Positions 25,270 through 33,602 of a DNA stretch of 64,000 bases are shown piece by piece; the stretch's first letter is position 1, and the number at the start of each line of letters is the position of its first letter. Below the pieces are notes generated by a model. That model did not search any database and was not told the DNA's origin. It worked only from the letters and a program-made list of their open reading frames with translations. Location of the stretch: NCBI GenBank assembly GCA_005503085.1, contig SCOI01000003.1, positions 186,001-250,000 on the forward strand. Reading direction: 5' to 3'. The DNA comes from Burkholderiales bacterium C2 (GTDB lineage: Bacteria; Pseudomonadota; Gammaproteobacteria; Burkholderiales; Burkholderiaceae_C). A program made the position numbers and the translations under genes.

Positions 25270-26253
25270 ATGCTAGTTTTTATTCTGAGACGCCTTGCCC
25301 AGGCCATCGCCGTGATGCTGACGGTGGCCTTCATTGCCTTCATGCTGTTTCAGTACGTCGGCGATCCGGTGACCAATCTGCTGGGCCAGGACGCGACCCC
25401 TGAGCAGCGCGAGCAACTGCGCAAGGACCTGGGCCTGGATGACCCCTTTCCGGTCCAGTTCGCCAAATTCATCGGCAACGCGGTGCAGGGCGAGTTCGGC
25501 CTGAGCCTGCGCCAGGGCCGCAAGGTCTCGACCCTGATTGCCGAGCGCTTCCCGGCCACGCTGGAGCTGTCGATGGCGGCCGGTGTGATCGCGCTGGGCG
25601 TGGGGATTCCGTTGGGGGTCTATGCCGCGCTGCGGCGCGGCCGCTTTCTCTCGCAGATGCTGATGACGCTGTCGCTGCTGGGCGTGTCGCTGCCGACCTT
25701 TCTGATCGGCATCCTGCTGATCCTGATCTTTGCCGTGACGCTCAAATGGCTGCCCAGCTTCGGCCGTGGTGATGTGGTCGCACTGGGCAGCTGGACCACT
25801 GGGCTGCTGACTGTCGACGGGCTTAAGCATCTGCTGTTGCCGGCGATCACGCTGTCGGTGTTCCAGCTGACCCTGATCATGCGCCTGGTGCGTTCTGAGA
25901 TGCTGGAGGTGCTGCGCACCGACTACATCAAGTTTGCCCGTGCCCGTGGCCTCAGCAACAACGCGGTCTACTTCGGCCATGCGCTGAAGAACACCCTGGT
26001 GCCGGTGATCACGATCACCGGCCTGCAACTCGGCTCGCTGATCGCTTTTGCCATCATCACCGAGACCGTGTTCCAGTGGCCCGGCATGGGTCTGCTCTTC
26101 ATCCAGGCGGTGCAGTTCGCCGACATCCCGGTGATGGCCGCCTATCTGTGCCTGATCTCCTTCATCTTCGTCACCATCAATCTGCTGGTCGACATGCTTT
26201 ATTTCGCGGTCGACCCGCGCTTGCGCATCGAAGGCAAGGCCGGAGGCCATTGA
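25270..26253 (+). CDS. Peptide-type ABC transporter permease (DppB-like)
   Basis: 327-residue inner-membrane permease of the DppB/OppB branch. The N-terminus MLVFILRRLAQAIAVMLTVA and the block DPVTNLLGQDATPEQREQLR are typical. The ATPase-contact EAA loop is EVLRTDYIKFARARGLSNN. Six membrane helices are visible. It opens a five-gene operon (permease, amidohydrolase, permease, two ATPases) with overlapping or close junctions; its TGA overlaps the next ATG. No periplasmic binding protein is encoded nearby. Confidence 0.93.
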   Translation: MLVFILRRLAQAIAVMLTVAFIAFMLFQYVGDPVTNLLGQDATPEQREQLRKDLGLDDPFPVQFAKFIGNAVQGEFGLSLRQGRKVSTLIAERFPATLELSMAAGVIALGVGIPLGVYAALRRGRFLSQMLMTLSLLGVSLPTFLIGILLILIFAVTLKWLPSFGRGDVVALGSWTTGLLTVDGLKHLLLPAITLSVFQLTLIMRLVRSEMLEVLRTDYIKFARARGLSNNAVYFGHALKNTLVPVITITGLQLGSLIAFAIITETVFQWPGMGLLFIQAVQFADIPVMAAYLCLISFIFVTINLLVDMLYFAVDPRLRIEGKAGGH

Positions 26254-27464
26254 TGAGCGGCGCCTACCAGCGACTCAGTGCGCTGCATGGCGAGCTGACC
26301 GCGCTGCGGCGCGAGTTGCACGCCATGCCCGAGCTGGGTTTCCAGGAGACGCGCACGGCGGCCCGCGTGGTCGAGGCCTTGCGCCTGTGCGGGGTCGACG
26401 AGATCCACACCGGCATCGGGCGCACCGGCGTGGTCGCGCTGATCCATGGCCAGGGCGGCGCGGGAGGCCGCCTGCTGGGGCTGCGCGCCGATATGGATGC
26501 GCTGCCGCTGCAGGAAGACAACGACTTCGCCTGGCGCTCGGCCAGCCCGGGCCTGATGCACGCCTGCGGCCATGATGGCCACACGACCATGCTGATCGGC
26601 GCGGCCCGCTACCTCGCACAGACACGGGCTTTTGCCGGCACGGCCGTGCTGATCTTTCAGCCCGGCGAGGAGGGCTATGCCGGCGCGCGCGAGATGATCA
26701 ATGACGGCCTGTTCGAGCGCTTCCCGGTCGAATCGGTCTATGCGATGCACAACTGGCCGCAGATGCCGGCTGGCCATATCGGCATCAATCGCGGCGCGAT
26801 GATGGCGGCGGCCGATCAGGTCGAGATCGTGTTGACCGGGCGCGGGGGCCACGGCGCGCACCCGCACCTGGCGGTCGATCCGGTGCTGATGGCCGGCCAT
26901 GTGATCACGGCTGTGCAAAGCCTGGTGTCGCGCAATGTGGCGCCGCTGGACCAGGCCGTGGTCAGCCTGTGCTCGCTGCGTGCCGGCGAACCGGGCGCCT
27001 TCAGCGTGATCCCGCGCGAGGCCCGGCTGACCGGCACGGTGCGCAGCTTCCGGCCCGAGGTGCAGCTGCTGATCGAGCAGCGTCTGGCCGAGCTGGTGCA
27101 GTCGCTGGCCCAGGGCTTCGGTGGCAGTGCCAGCGTCAGCTACCAGCGCCTGTACCCGGCCACCATCAACTCGGCCGCCGAGGCCGATTTCGCGGCCGAT
27201 GTCGCCGAGCGTCTGGTCGGCGCGGCCCGCCTGAACCGCGAGCTGCCTCCCAGCATGGGCTCGGAGGACTTCTCCTTCATGCTGCAGGTCAAGCCGGGCG
27301 CCTATCTGCGCTTGGGCCAGGCGCGCACCGAGGGCGAGAACTGCGGCCTGCACAACCCCCGTTACGACTTCAATGATGAGGTTCTGCCTCTGGGTGCGGC
27401 GCTGTTCGCCGGCCTGGTCGAGCAGGGCCTGCCCCTATCACCGTCCGGAGTATCCACGCCATGA
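26253..27464 (+). CDS. M20-family metallo-amidohydrolase (hippurate hydrolase-like)
   Basis: 403-residue cytoplasmic hydrolase of the M20/amidohydrolase family, expected to cleave the amide bond of an N-acyl amino acid or small peptide. The start at 26253 lies in the TGATG overlap with the permease. Metal-binding motifs are RADMDALP (78-85), HACGHDGH (103-110), PGEEG (137-141) and GSEDFSFM near the C-terminus; the dimerisation lid contains GRGGHGAHPHL. Placement between the two permease genes suggests it processes the imported substrate. Which compound is transported cannot be told. Confidence 0.9.
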   Translation: MSGAYQRLSALHGELTALRRELHAMPELGFQETRTAARVVEALRLCGVDEIHTGIGRTGVVALIHGQGGAGGRLLGLRADMDALPLQEDNDFAWRSASPGLMHACGHDGHTTMLIGAARYLAQTRAFAGTAVLIFQPGEEGYAGAREMINDGLFERFPVESVYAMHNWPQMPAGHIGINRGAMMAAADQVEIVLTGRGGHGAHPHLAVDPVLMAGHVITAVQSLVSRNVAPLDQAVVSLCSLRAGEPGAFSVIPREARLTGTVRSFRPEVQLLIEQRLAELVQSLAQGFGGSASVSYQRLYPATINSAAEADFAADVAERLVGAARLNRELPPSMGSEDFSFMLQVKPGAYLRLGQARTEGENCGLHNPRYDFNDEVLPLGAALFAGLVEQGLPLSPSGVSTP

Positions 27465-28402
27465 GTTCCCCGAGTTCCCCTGTTGCTGCGGCACCGAATG
27501 CCTTGCAGCGCTTTTTCGATGGCGATGTCTGGCATTCCTTTCGCGCCTCGCCGACGGCCATCATCGCGGCCATCATCGCCTTCATCTGCGTGTTCTGCGC
27601 GCTGTTCGCTGAGTTCGTCGCGCCGCATAACCCGTTTGATCTGGCCTCGCTGGAGCTGATGGATGCGCGTCTGCCGCCGGCCTGGATGGAGGGTGGCAGC
27701 AGCAAATACCTGCTGGGTACCGACGACCAGGGCCGTGATTTGCTGTCGGCGCTGATGTATGGCGCGCGCATCTCTCTGTTTGTCGGCCTGGCCTCGGTCG
27801 TGCTGTCGATGATCATTGGTGTCGGCCTGGGTCTGCTGGCGGGTTTTGTCGGCGGCAAGGTCGATGCCTTCATCATGCGGGTCTGCGATGTGATGCTGTC
27901 CTTTCCGTCTATTCTCGTGGCGCTGCTGATCGACGGCGTCGGTCGTGCCATGTTCCCGAATGCGCACGATGCGCTGGCTTTCGGCGTGCTGATCTTCGCG
28001 ATCGCGCTGACCGGCTGGGTGCAGTACGCCCGCACGGTGCGCGGCTCGACCATGGTGGAGCGCAACAAGGAGTATGTGCAGGCGGCCCGCGTGATCGGCG
28101 TCAGCTCGCTGCGCATTATGCGTAAGCATGTGCTGCCCAATGTGCTGGGGCCGGTGCTGGTGCTGGCGACGATCCAGGTCGCGGCCGCCATCATCACCGA
28201 GGCCACCCTGTCATTTCTGGGGGTCGGTGTGCCGCCGACCAGCCCGTCGCTGGGTACCTTGATCCGGGTCGGCAACGACTTCCTGTTCTCCGGTGAATGG
28301 TGGATCACGATCTGGCCCGGCGTGATGCTGGTGCTGATCGCCCTGTCCGTGAACCTGCTCGGCGATTGGTTGCGCGACGCCCTCAATCCCCGCCTGCGCT
28401 AA
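27461..28402 (+). CDS. Peptide-type ABC transporter permease (DppC-like)
   Basis: 313-residue second permease, partner of the DppB-like protein. It overlaps the amidohydrolase stop by four bases. The N-terminus has the DppC-type cytoplasmic lead and first helix (ADGHH-like region read as PTAIIAAIIAFICVFCALFA), then LLGTDDQGRDLLSALMYGAR, and the EAA loop YVQAARVIGVSSLRIMRKHV. Ends with a strongly hydrophobic pair of helices (GVMLVLIALSVNLLGDWLRD). Confidence 0.93.
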   Translation: MSSPSSPVAAAPNALQRFFDGDVWHSFRASPTAIIAAIIAFICVFCALFAEFVAPHNPFDLASLELMDARLPPAWMEGGSSKYLLGTDDQGRDLLSALMYGARISLFVGLASVVLSMIIGVGLGLLAGFVGGKVDAFIMRVCDVMLSFPSILVALLIDGVGRAMFPNAHDALAFGVLIFAIALTGWVQYARTVRGSTMVERNKEYVQAARVIGVSSLRIMRKHVLPNVLGPVLVLATIQVAAAIITEATLSFLGVGVPPTSPSLGTLIRVGNDFLFSGEWWITIWPGVMLVLIALSVNLLGDWLRDALNPRLR

Positions 28403-28411
28403 GAGTTTTCT

Positions 28412-29395
28412 ATGACCGCACCTCTTCTTGAAGTCCGCCATCTGCGGGTCGAGTTCCCGACCCGGCGCGGCACCCTGCTGGCGCTGGACGACATCAATTT
28501 CGACATCGCGCCCGGCGAGATCCTTGGCGTGGTCGGAGAGTCCGGCGCCGGCAAATCGCTGACCGGCGCCTCCATCATCGGCCTGCTCGACCCTCCGGGG
28601 CGCATCGCCTCGGGCGAGATCCTGCTGGAAGGCCGGCGCATCGACAACCTGCCCTATGACGAGATGCGCAAGATCCGCGGCCGCCAGATCGGCGCGATCT
28701 TCCAGGATCCGCTGACCTCGCTGAACCCCCTGTACACGGTGGGCCAGCAGCTGATCGAGACCATCACGACGCATCTGAATCTCAGCGAAAGCCAGGCGCG
28801 CAAGCGGGCGATCGAGCTGCTGGAGCAGACTGGCATCCCGGCCGCCGCGCAGCGCATCGACCAGTATCCGCATCAGTTCTCCGGCGGCATGCGTCAGCGC
28901 GTCGTGATCGCGCTGGCCCTGGCGGCCGAGCCCAAGCTGATCGTGGCCGACGAGCCGACCACTGCGCTCGATGTCTCGATCCAAGCGCAGATCATTTCGC
29001 TGCTCAAGCGCATCTGCAAGGAGCAGGGCGCGGCCGTGATGCTGGTGACGCACGATATGGGCGTGATTGCCGAGACCTGCGACCGCGTCGCTGTGATGTA
29101 TGCGGGTCGGGTCGCCGAGATCGGCCCGGTCCACGATGTGATCCACAAGCCGGCGCATCCCTACACGGCCGGCCTGATGGGCTCGATCCCGGCGATGGAC
29201 GAGGACCGCGAGCGCCTGCTGCAGATCGACGGCGCGATGCCGCGCCTGAACTCCATCCCCAATGGCTGCGCCTACAACCCGCGCTGCCCCAAAGTCTTCG
29301 GCCGCTGCCGTACCGAGCGCCCCGAACTGCTGGCCACAGGCGCGACCCGCGCCGCGTGCTGGCTGCATGCTGCCGAGAAGGAAACCGTTGTATGA
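28412..29395 (+). CDS. Peptide-type ABC transporter ATPase (DppD-like)
   Basis: 327-residue nucleotide-binding subunit. Walker A is GESGAGKS, the signature is FSGGMRQR, Walker B is KLIVADEPTTALDVS, and the oligopeptide-transporter C-terminal domain has NGCAYNPRCPKVFGRC with the spaced cysteines proposed to bind an Fe-S cluster in some members. It shares four bases with the next ATPase gene. Confidence 0.94.
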   Translation: MTAPLLEVRHLRVEFPTRRGTLLALDDINFDIAPGEILGVVGESGAGKSLTGASIIGLLDPPGRIASGEILLEGRRIDNLPYDEMRKIRGRQIGAIFQDPLTSLNPLYTVGQQLIETITTHLNLSESQARKRAIELLEQTGIPAAAQRIDQYPHQFSGGMRQRVVIALALAAEPKLIVADEPTTALDVSIQAQIISLLKRICKEQGAAVMLVTHDMGVIAETCDRVAVMYAGRVAEIGPVHDVIHKPAHPYTAGLMGSIPAMDEDRERLLQIDGAMPRLNSIPNGCAYNPRCPKVFGRCRTERPELLATGATRAACWLHAAEKETVV

Positions 29396-30387
29396 GCCGC
29401 CCGCTGGTTGAAGTCCAGGACCTCGCCAAGATCTTCGATGTCTCGCAGCCCTGGTTGAATCGCGTCGTCGAACGCAAGCCCAGGCAATTCGTGCACGCCG
29501 TTGACGGTGTCAGCTTCAGCATCCAGAAGGGCAAGACCCTGGCCCTGGTCGGTGAGTCCGGCTGCGGCAAGAGCACGGTGGCACGCTTGCTGGTGGGTCT
29601 CTACAAGCCGACCCGCGGCAAGGTCAGCGTGGACGGCATCGATACCGCCCAGACCCTGGCAGGCTCCGGTGCGCAGGCCCTGCGCCGGCGCATGCAGATG
29701 ATTTTCCAGGATCCCTATGCCTCGCTGAACCCGCGCTGGAAGGTGCAGGACATCATCGGCGAGCCGCTGCGCGAGCACGGCCTGATCAGCGAGGCCGAGG
29801 AGTTGAAGGCGCGCGTCGGCGAGTTGCTGCAGTCGGTGGGCCTGACGCCCAGCGACCGCGAGAAGTTCCCGCACCAGTTCTCCGGCGGTCAGCGCCAGCG
29901 CATCTCGATCGCCCGCGCGCTGGCCACCCAGCCCGAGTTCCTGGTCTGTGATGAGCCGACCTCGGCGCTGGATGTCTCGGTGCAGGCCCAGGTGCTGAAC
30001 ATCATGAAGGACTTGCAGCGCGAGCGCGGCCTGACCTATCTGTTCATCTCGCACAACCTCGCGGTGGTGCGCCATGTCTCGGACCAGGTCGGCGTGATGT
30101 ATCTGGGCCGCCTGGTCGAGGTGGCGGACAAGGCCGATCTGTTCGGCCGCCCGCGCCATCCCTACACCCGCATGCTGCTGGATGCGATTCCCGACATCCA
30201 TATGAGCGGGCGCGCCCGCACGCCGGTGCAGGGCGAGGTGCCGAACCCGCTGAGCCCGCCCAGCGGCTGCAGCTTCCATCCGCGCTGCCCGCATGCCAAC
30301 GAGCGCTGCAAGGCCGAGCGCCCGCCGCTACAGGATTTTCAGGGCATCAAGGTGGCCTGCCACGCGGTGGAGGAAGGCCGAATCTAA
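29392..30387 (+). CDS. Peptide-type ABC transporter ATPase (DppF-like)
   Basis: 331-residue second nucleotide-binding subunit, start at 29392 inside the ATGA overlap; the 12 upstream in-frame codons belong to the previous gene. Walker A GESGCGKS, signature FSGGQRQR, Walker B EFLVCDEPTSALDVS, C-terminal GCSFHPRCPHANERC. Together with the DppD-like subunit it forms the heterodimeric motor of the importer. Last gene of the operon. Confidence 0.94.
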   Translation: MSRPLVEVQDLAKIFDVSQPWLNRVVERKPRQFVHAVDGVSFSIQKGKTLALVGESGCGKSTVARLLVGLYKPTRGKVSVDGIDTAQTLAGSGAQALRRRMQMIFQDPYASLNPRWKVQDIIGEPLREHGLISEAEELKARVGELLQSVGLTPSDREKFPHQFSGGQRQRISIARALATQPEFLVCDEPTSALDVSVQAQVLNIMKDLQRERGLTYLFISHNLAVVRHVSDQVGVMYLGRLVEVADKADLFGRPRHPYTRMLLDAIPDIHMSGRARTPVQGEVPNPLSPPSGCSFHPRCPHANERCKAERPPLQDFQGIKVACHAVEEGRI

Positions 30388-30396
30388 TGGCCTTGC

Positions 30397-30434
30397 GGGA
30401 CAGACCGCTCGAGCGAAGCGAGTAGCTCTGTCCC
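30397..30434. repeat. Imperfect palindrome, REP-like
   Basis: GGGACAGA (30397-30404) pairs with TCTGTCCC (30427-30434), with a nested dyad CGCTCG/CGAGCG-type core between. It lies just after the transporter operon and before the lptM stop. There is no T-run, so a repeat element or mRNA-end hairpin is more likely than a standard terminator. Confidence 0.5.
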
Positions 30435-30441
30435 CAACAAG

Positions 30442-30567
30442 CTAAGGGCTTGCGGGGGCGGATGCCGCCTGTTTGGGCGCGGGCAGGGTCAGCGGGCCTT
30501 TTTGCCCACAGGCCGTCAGCAGCAGGGTGATCAGCAGCAGGCCTACACTTGCGTTTGTCTTTTTCAT
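30442..30567 (-). CDS. lptM: Small LptM/YifL-type lipoprotein
   Basis: A 41-residue gene too short for most callers. It reads MKKTNASVGLLLITLLLTAC, then GQKGPLTLP and a short Ala/Pro tail. The lipobox LTAC followed by GQKGPL is the hallmark of the LptM (YifL) family, which in E. coli helps maturation of the LPS translocon protein LptD. Its start codon is only 18 bp from the divergent cyaY start, the same neighbourhood as in E. coli and other proteobacteria. The usual downstream partners lysA or dapF are absent; the peptide transporter operon lies there instead. Confidence 0.85.
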   Translation of the reverse strand: MKKTNASVGLLLITLLLTACGQKGPLTLPAPKQAASAPASP

Positions 30568-30585
30568 TCTGCGAGTTTATCGGTC

Positions 30586-30936
30586 ATGACCGCCCCTGTT
30601 GCCACTCCGCTTGACGATGCCGACTACCACGCCAAGACTCGGGCCGTGCTGGACGGCGTCGAGGCCACCGTCGATGCCTGGCTGGAGCAGGACGTGATCG
30701 ATATCGACAGCCACCGCACCGGTGGTTTGCTGGAGCTGAGCTTCCCGAACGGCAGCAAGATCGTGCTGAACACCCAGCCGCCGCTGCAGGAGCTGTGGCT
30801 GGCGGCGCGCGCCGGCGGCTATCACTTCCGCTATGTCGACGGCCGCTGGCTGGAGCGCGAGGGCCAGGAGTTCCATGCCCTGCTGTCGCGCCTGGCCAGC
30901 GCCCAGGCCGGTCAGGCGCTGAGCTTCAGCGCTTGA
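30586..30936 (+). CDS. cyaY: Frataxin-like iron-sulfur assembly protein CyaY
   Basis: 116 residues, the normal size. It binds iron and modulates the IscS cysteine desulfurase during Fe-S cluster assembly in the cytoplasm. The acidic first helix with DDADYHAKTRAVLDGVEATV and the sheet motifs DVIDIDSHRTGGLLELSFPN and IVLNTQPPLQELWLAARAGG are typical. The start at 30586 was chosen over an upstream one because homology begins there. It overlaps the penicillin-binding protein gene tail to tail by 11 bp. Confidence 0.93.
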   Translation: MTAPVATPLDDADYHAKTRAVLDGVEATVDAWLEQDVIDIDSHRTGGLLELSFPNGSKIVLNTQPPLQELWLAARAGGYHFRYVDGRWLEREGQEFHALLSRLASAQAGQALSFSA

Positions 30937-33328
30937 ACAGATCGAGGATGCTCTTCTTCTCGTCCTCGCTGGCCGACTGAGGCAGGTGGCCCTCGTCGCT
31001 GCTGAGTTCACGTACCGCATTGCCGCCGGTGAACTCGTCGTAGTACCACTCGCCGTTCAGATTGACGACGCCTTCGGGGGCGCTGTACTCGGACACCGGG
31101 ACATTGCGCAGCGCGTACTGCATGTACTCGATCCAGACCGGCAGTGACAGGCCGCCGCCGGTTTCGCGACTGCCCAGCTTGCGCGGCTGGTCGTAGCCTA
31201 TCCAGACCACGGCCACGACCTCGCGCTGGTAGCCGGCGAACCAGGCGTCCATCGAGTCGTTGGTGGTGCCGGTCTTGCCATAGAGATCGGGGCGCTTGAG
31301 CTGGGCCTGGGCCTTGGCGGCGGTGCCGCTGCGCGTCACCTCCTGCAGCAGGCTGTTCATCAGGAAGGCATTGCGCGGCTCGATCACCTGCGGGCTGTCC
31401 TCGGCCTTGGGTGTCGGGGCCTCATAAAGCACGCGTCCCTGGCTGTCGGTCAGCTTGGCGATCAGGCGCGGCGTCAGCAGGTGGCCACCGTTGGCGAACA
31501 CGCCATAGGCCTGCGCCATCTGTATCGGCGTTACCGAGCCGGCGCCCAGCGCCATCGTCAGATAGGCGGGATGCTTGTCGGCCTCGAAGCCAAAGCGGGT
31601 CAGCCAGGCTTGGGCCTCGTGCACGCCGACCGACTGCAGCACACGGATCGACACCATGTTCTTGGACCGCGCCAGCGCCCGGCGCAAGGGCATCGGGCCT
31701 TCGAAGGTGCCGTCGTAGTTCTTCGGCTCCCAGGGCTGGCTGCCGGTATTGGCGGCGCTGAAGAACAGCGGCGCGTCATTGACCACGGTGCTGGGCGTCA
31801 AACCTTTCTCGAGCGCGGCCGAATAGATGAAGGGCTTGAAGCTGGAGCCGGGCTGGCGCCAGGCCTGGGTCGCGTGGTTGAACTTGTTCTTGGCGTAGTC
31901 GAAGCCACCGACCATCGCGCGCACATTGCCGCTGCGTGGATCCATCGAGATGAAGGCCCCCTCGACCTCGGGCAACTGGGTGATGGTCCATTCCTCCTTG
32001 ACGCCATCCTTGCCGGTCTTGACCGTCTTCAGCACCCGGATGATGGCGCCGCGGCGGATGCGGGTCTTGGGATTGCCTTGCTCGGCCAGACCCGAGGTGG
32101 CGGGCTTCAGGCCTTCGCCGAGGATGGTGATCGGGTCACCGCTTTGCAGGGCTGCGACGACTTTCTTCGGACCGGCTTCCAGCACCACGGCGGGCAGCAA
32201 TTCGTCGTTGGCGGGGTGGTCGGCCAGCGCCTCGGCAATGCGGGTGTCCAGGTCCTTGGGGTCGGCTGGCAGATCCACATAGTCCTCCGGGCCGCGATAG
32301 ACCTGGCGGCGCTCGTAGTCCATGATGCCGCGGCGCAGCGCGCGATAGGCGGCGTTCTGCTCGTCGGCGCGGACGGTCAGGTGCACGTTCAGGCCGCGGC
32401 TGTAGGCCTCGTCGCCGTACTGGCTGAAGATCAGCTGGCGGGCCGCCTCGGCAACGTACTCGGCGTGGGTGGTGCTCTCGCTCATCTGTGGCCGGTAGCG
32501 CAGGCGCTCGGCCTTGGCGGCGTGGTGCTGCTCCTCGTTGATGAAGCCGTTGTCCAGCATGCGGTCGATGATGTATTGCTGGCGCAAGGTGGCGCGGCGC
32601 GGATTGCTGATCGGGTTGTAGGCCGAAGGCGCCTTGGGCAGGCCGGCCAGCATGGCCGCCTCGGCGATCGTGATGTCCTTCAAGGGCTTGCCGAAGTAGA
32701 CCTCGCTGGCGGCTGCGAAGCCGTAGGCGCGATGACCGAGGAAGATCTGGTTCATATAGATCTCCAGGATCTTGTCCTTGGGCAGGGCGCTCTCGATCTT
32801 CAGCGCCAGCAGGATCTCGTAGATCTTGCGTGTCAGCGTCTTCTCGGTGGACAGATAGAAGTTGCGCGCCAGCTGCATCGTGATCGTCGAGGCACCCTGG
32901 CTGCGCGACTCGCTGACATTGGCCAGACCGGCCCGCAGCACGCCCAGATAGTCGACGCCGCCGTGCTGATAGAAGCGCGCGTCCTCGATCGCCAGCACCG
33001 CGTCCTGCATCACCTTGGGGATCTGGCCCACCGGCAGATAGTTGCGCCGCTCCTCGCCGAACTCGCCCAGCAGCGCGCCCTCGGCCGACAGCACGCGCAG
33101 CGGCAGCTTGGGGCGGTAGTCGGTCAGGCCGCTGATGTCGGGCAGGTTGGGATAGGCCATGGCCAGTCCCAGGGCCAGCAGCAGCAGCACGCCGGCACAG
33201 CCGGCCAGCAGCAGGCCAGCCAGCCAGGCGAGGCTGCGGCCGGCGAAGAGCAGGACTGGGTGACTGGGTGTTAGGGGTGCGGACTCGGGTGACTGACCCC
33301 GCGTGGTCTTGTTCTTGGCGTCGCTCAT
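30926..33328 (-). CDS. mrcA: Penicillin-binding protein 1A (bifunctional peptidoglycan synthase)
   Basis: 800-residue inner-membrane class A PBP. A cytoplasmic tail and membrane anchor (around residues 31-58) are followed by the GT51 glycosyltransferase with catalytic Glu in AIEDARFYQH (Glu115), an OB-like insert typical of PBP1A, and the transpeptidase with the SxxK serine in QPGSSFKPF (~residue 495), SKNM and YGKTGTTND. The C-terminus is charged (EDEKKSILDLFKR). Divergence from pilM with ~274 bp between is the conserved arrangement in proteobacteria, where the gene is also called ponA. Confidence 0.95.
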   Translation of the reverse strand: MSDAKNKTTRGQSPESAPLTPSHPVLLFAGRSLAWLAGLLLAGCAGVLLLLALGLAMAYPNLPDISGLTDYRPKLPLRVLSAEGALLGEFGEERRNYLPVGQIPKVMQDAVLAIEDARFYQHGGVDYLGVLRAGLANVSESRSQGASTITMQLARNFYLSTEKTLTRKIYEILLALKIESALPKDKILEIYMNQIFLGHRAYGFAAASEVYFGKPLKDITIAEAAMLAGLPKAPSAYNPISNPRRATLRQQYIIDRMLDNGFINEEQHHAAKAERLRYRPQMSESTTHAEYVAEAARQLIFSQYGDEAYSRGLNVHLTVRADEQNAAYRALRRGIMDYERRQVYRGPEDYVDLPADPKDLDTRIAEALADHPANDELLPAVVLEAGPKKVVAALQSGDPITILGEGLKPATSGLAEQGNPKTRIRRGAIIRVLKTVKTGKDGVKEEWTITQLPEVEGAFISMDPRSGNVRAMVGGFDYAKNKFNHATQAWRQPGSSFKPFIYSAALEKGLTPSTVVNDAPLFFSAANTGSQPWEPKNYDGTFEGPMPLRRALARSKNMVSIRVLQSVGVHEAQAWLTRFGFEADKHPAYLTMALGAGSVTPIQMAQAYGVFANGGHLLTPRLIAKLTDSQGRVLYEAPTPKAEDSPQVIEPRNAFLMNSLLQEVTRSGTAAKAQAQLKRPDLYGKTGTTNDSMDAWFAGYQREVVAVVWIGYDQPRKLGSRETGGGLSLPVWIEYMQYALRNVPVSEYSAPEGVVNLNGEWYYDEFTGGNAVRELSSDEGHLPQSASEDEKKSILDLFKR

Positions 33329-33521
33329 GGGCCTCCGGATGGCGTCGGCCGATTATAGGAAGAGGCTTGCCCGGCTTGCCGGGCTTGGCCTGTCGTCACA
33401 TCCAGACACTACCGGCCGGAAACAGGGTCTTATTCGAGGCTTTTGGGGGTGCAAGAGGCGTGTATGTTTCGCAACGTGGTGTTACGGGCTGTGGCGGCAA
33501 AACCATGGGCTGTCATAGGCT

Positions 33522-33550
33522 TTGCTGCTAGCATTCAAGTAACTTATTAA
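33522..33550 (+). promoter_or_regulatory. Candidate sigma-70 promoter for pilMNOPQ
   Basis: TTGCTG (33522-33527) and TATTAA (33545-33550) are separated by 17 bp and end ~52 bp before the pilM start. The match to consensus is moderate. The 274-bp region holds no gene. Confidence 0.35.
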
Positions 33551-33602
33551 TAGTGCCGCGCTCCTAAAGCGTGTTGGGGCTCAAATTGGGGGAATAAGCG
33601 TC

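Noticed and set aside
31481-33274. A 597-codon plus-strand frame opposite the PBP1A gene
   Set aside because: Antisense shadow of a gene with complete catalytic motifs; no family resemblance.
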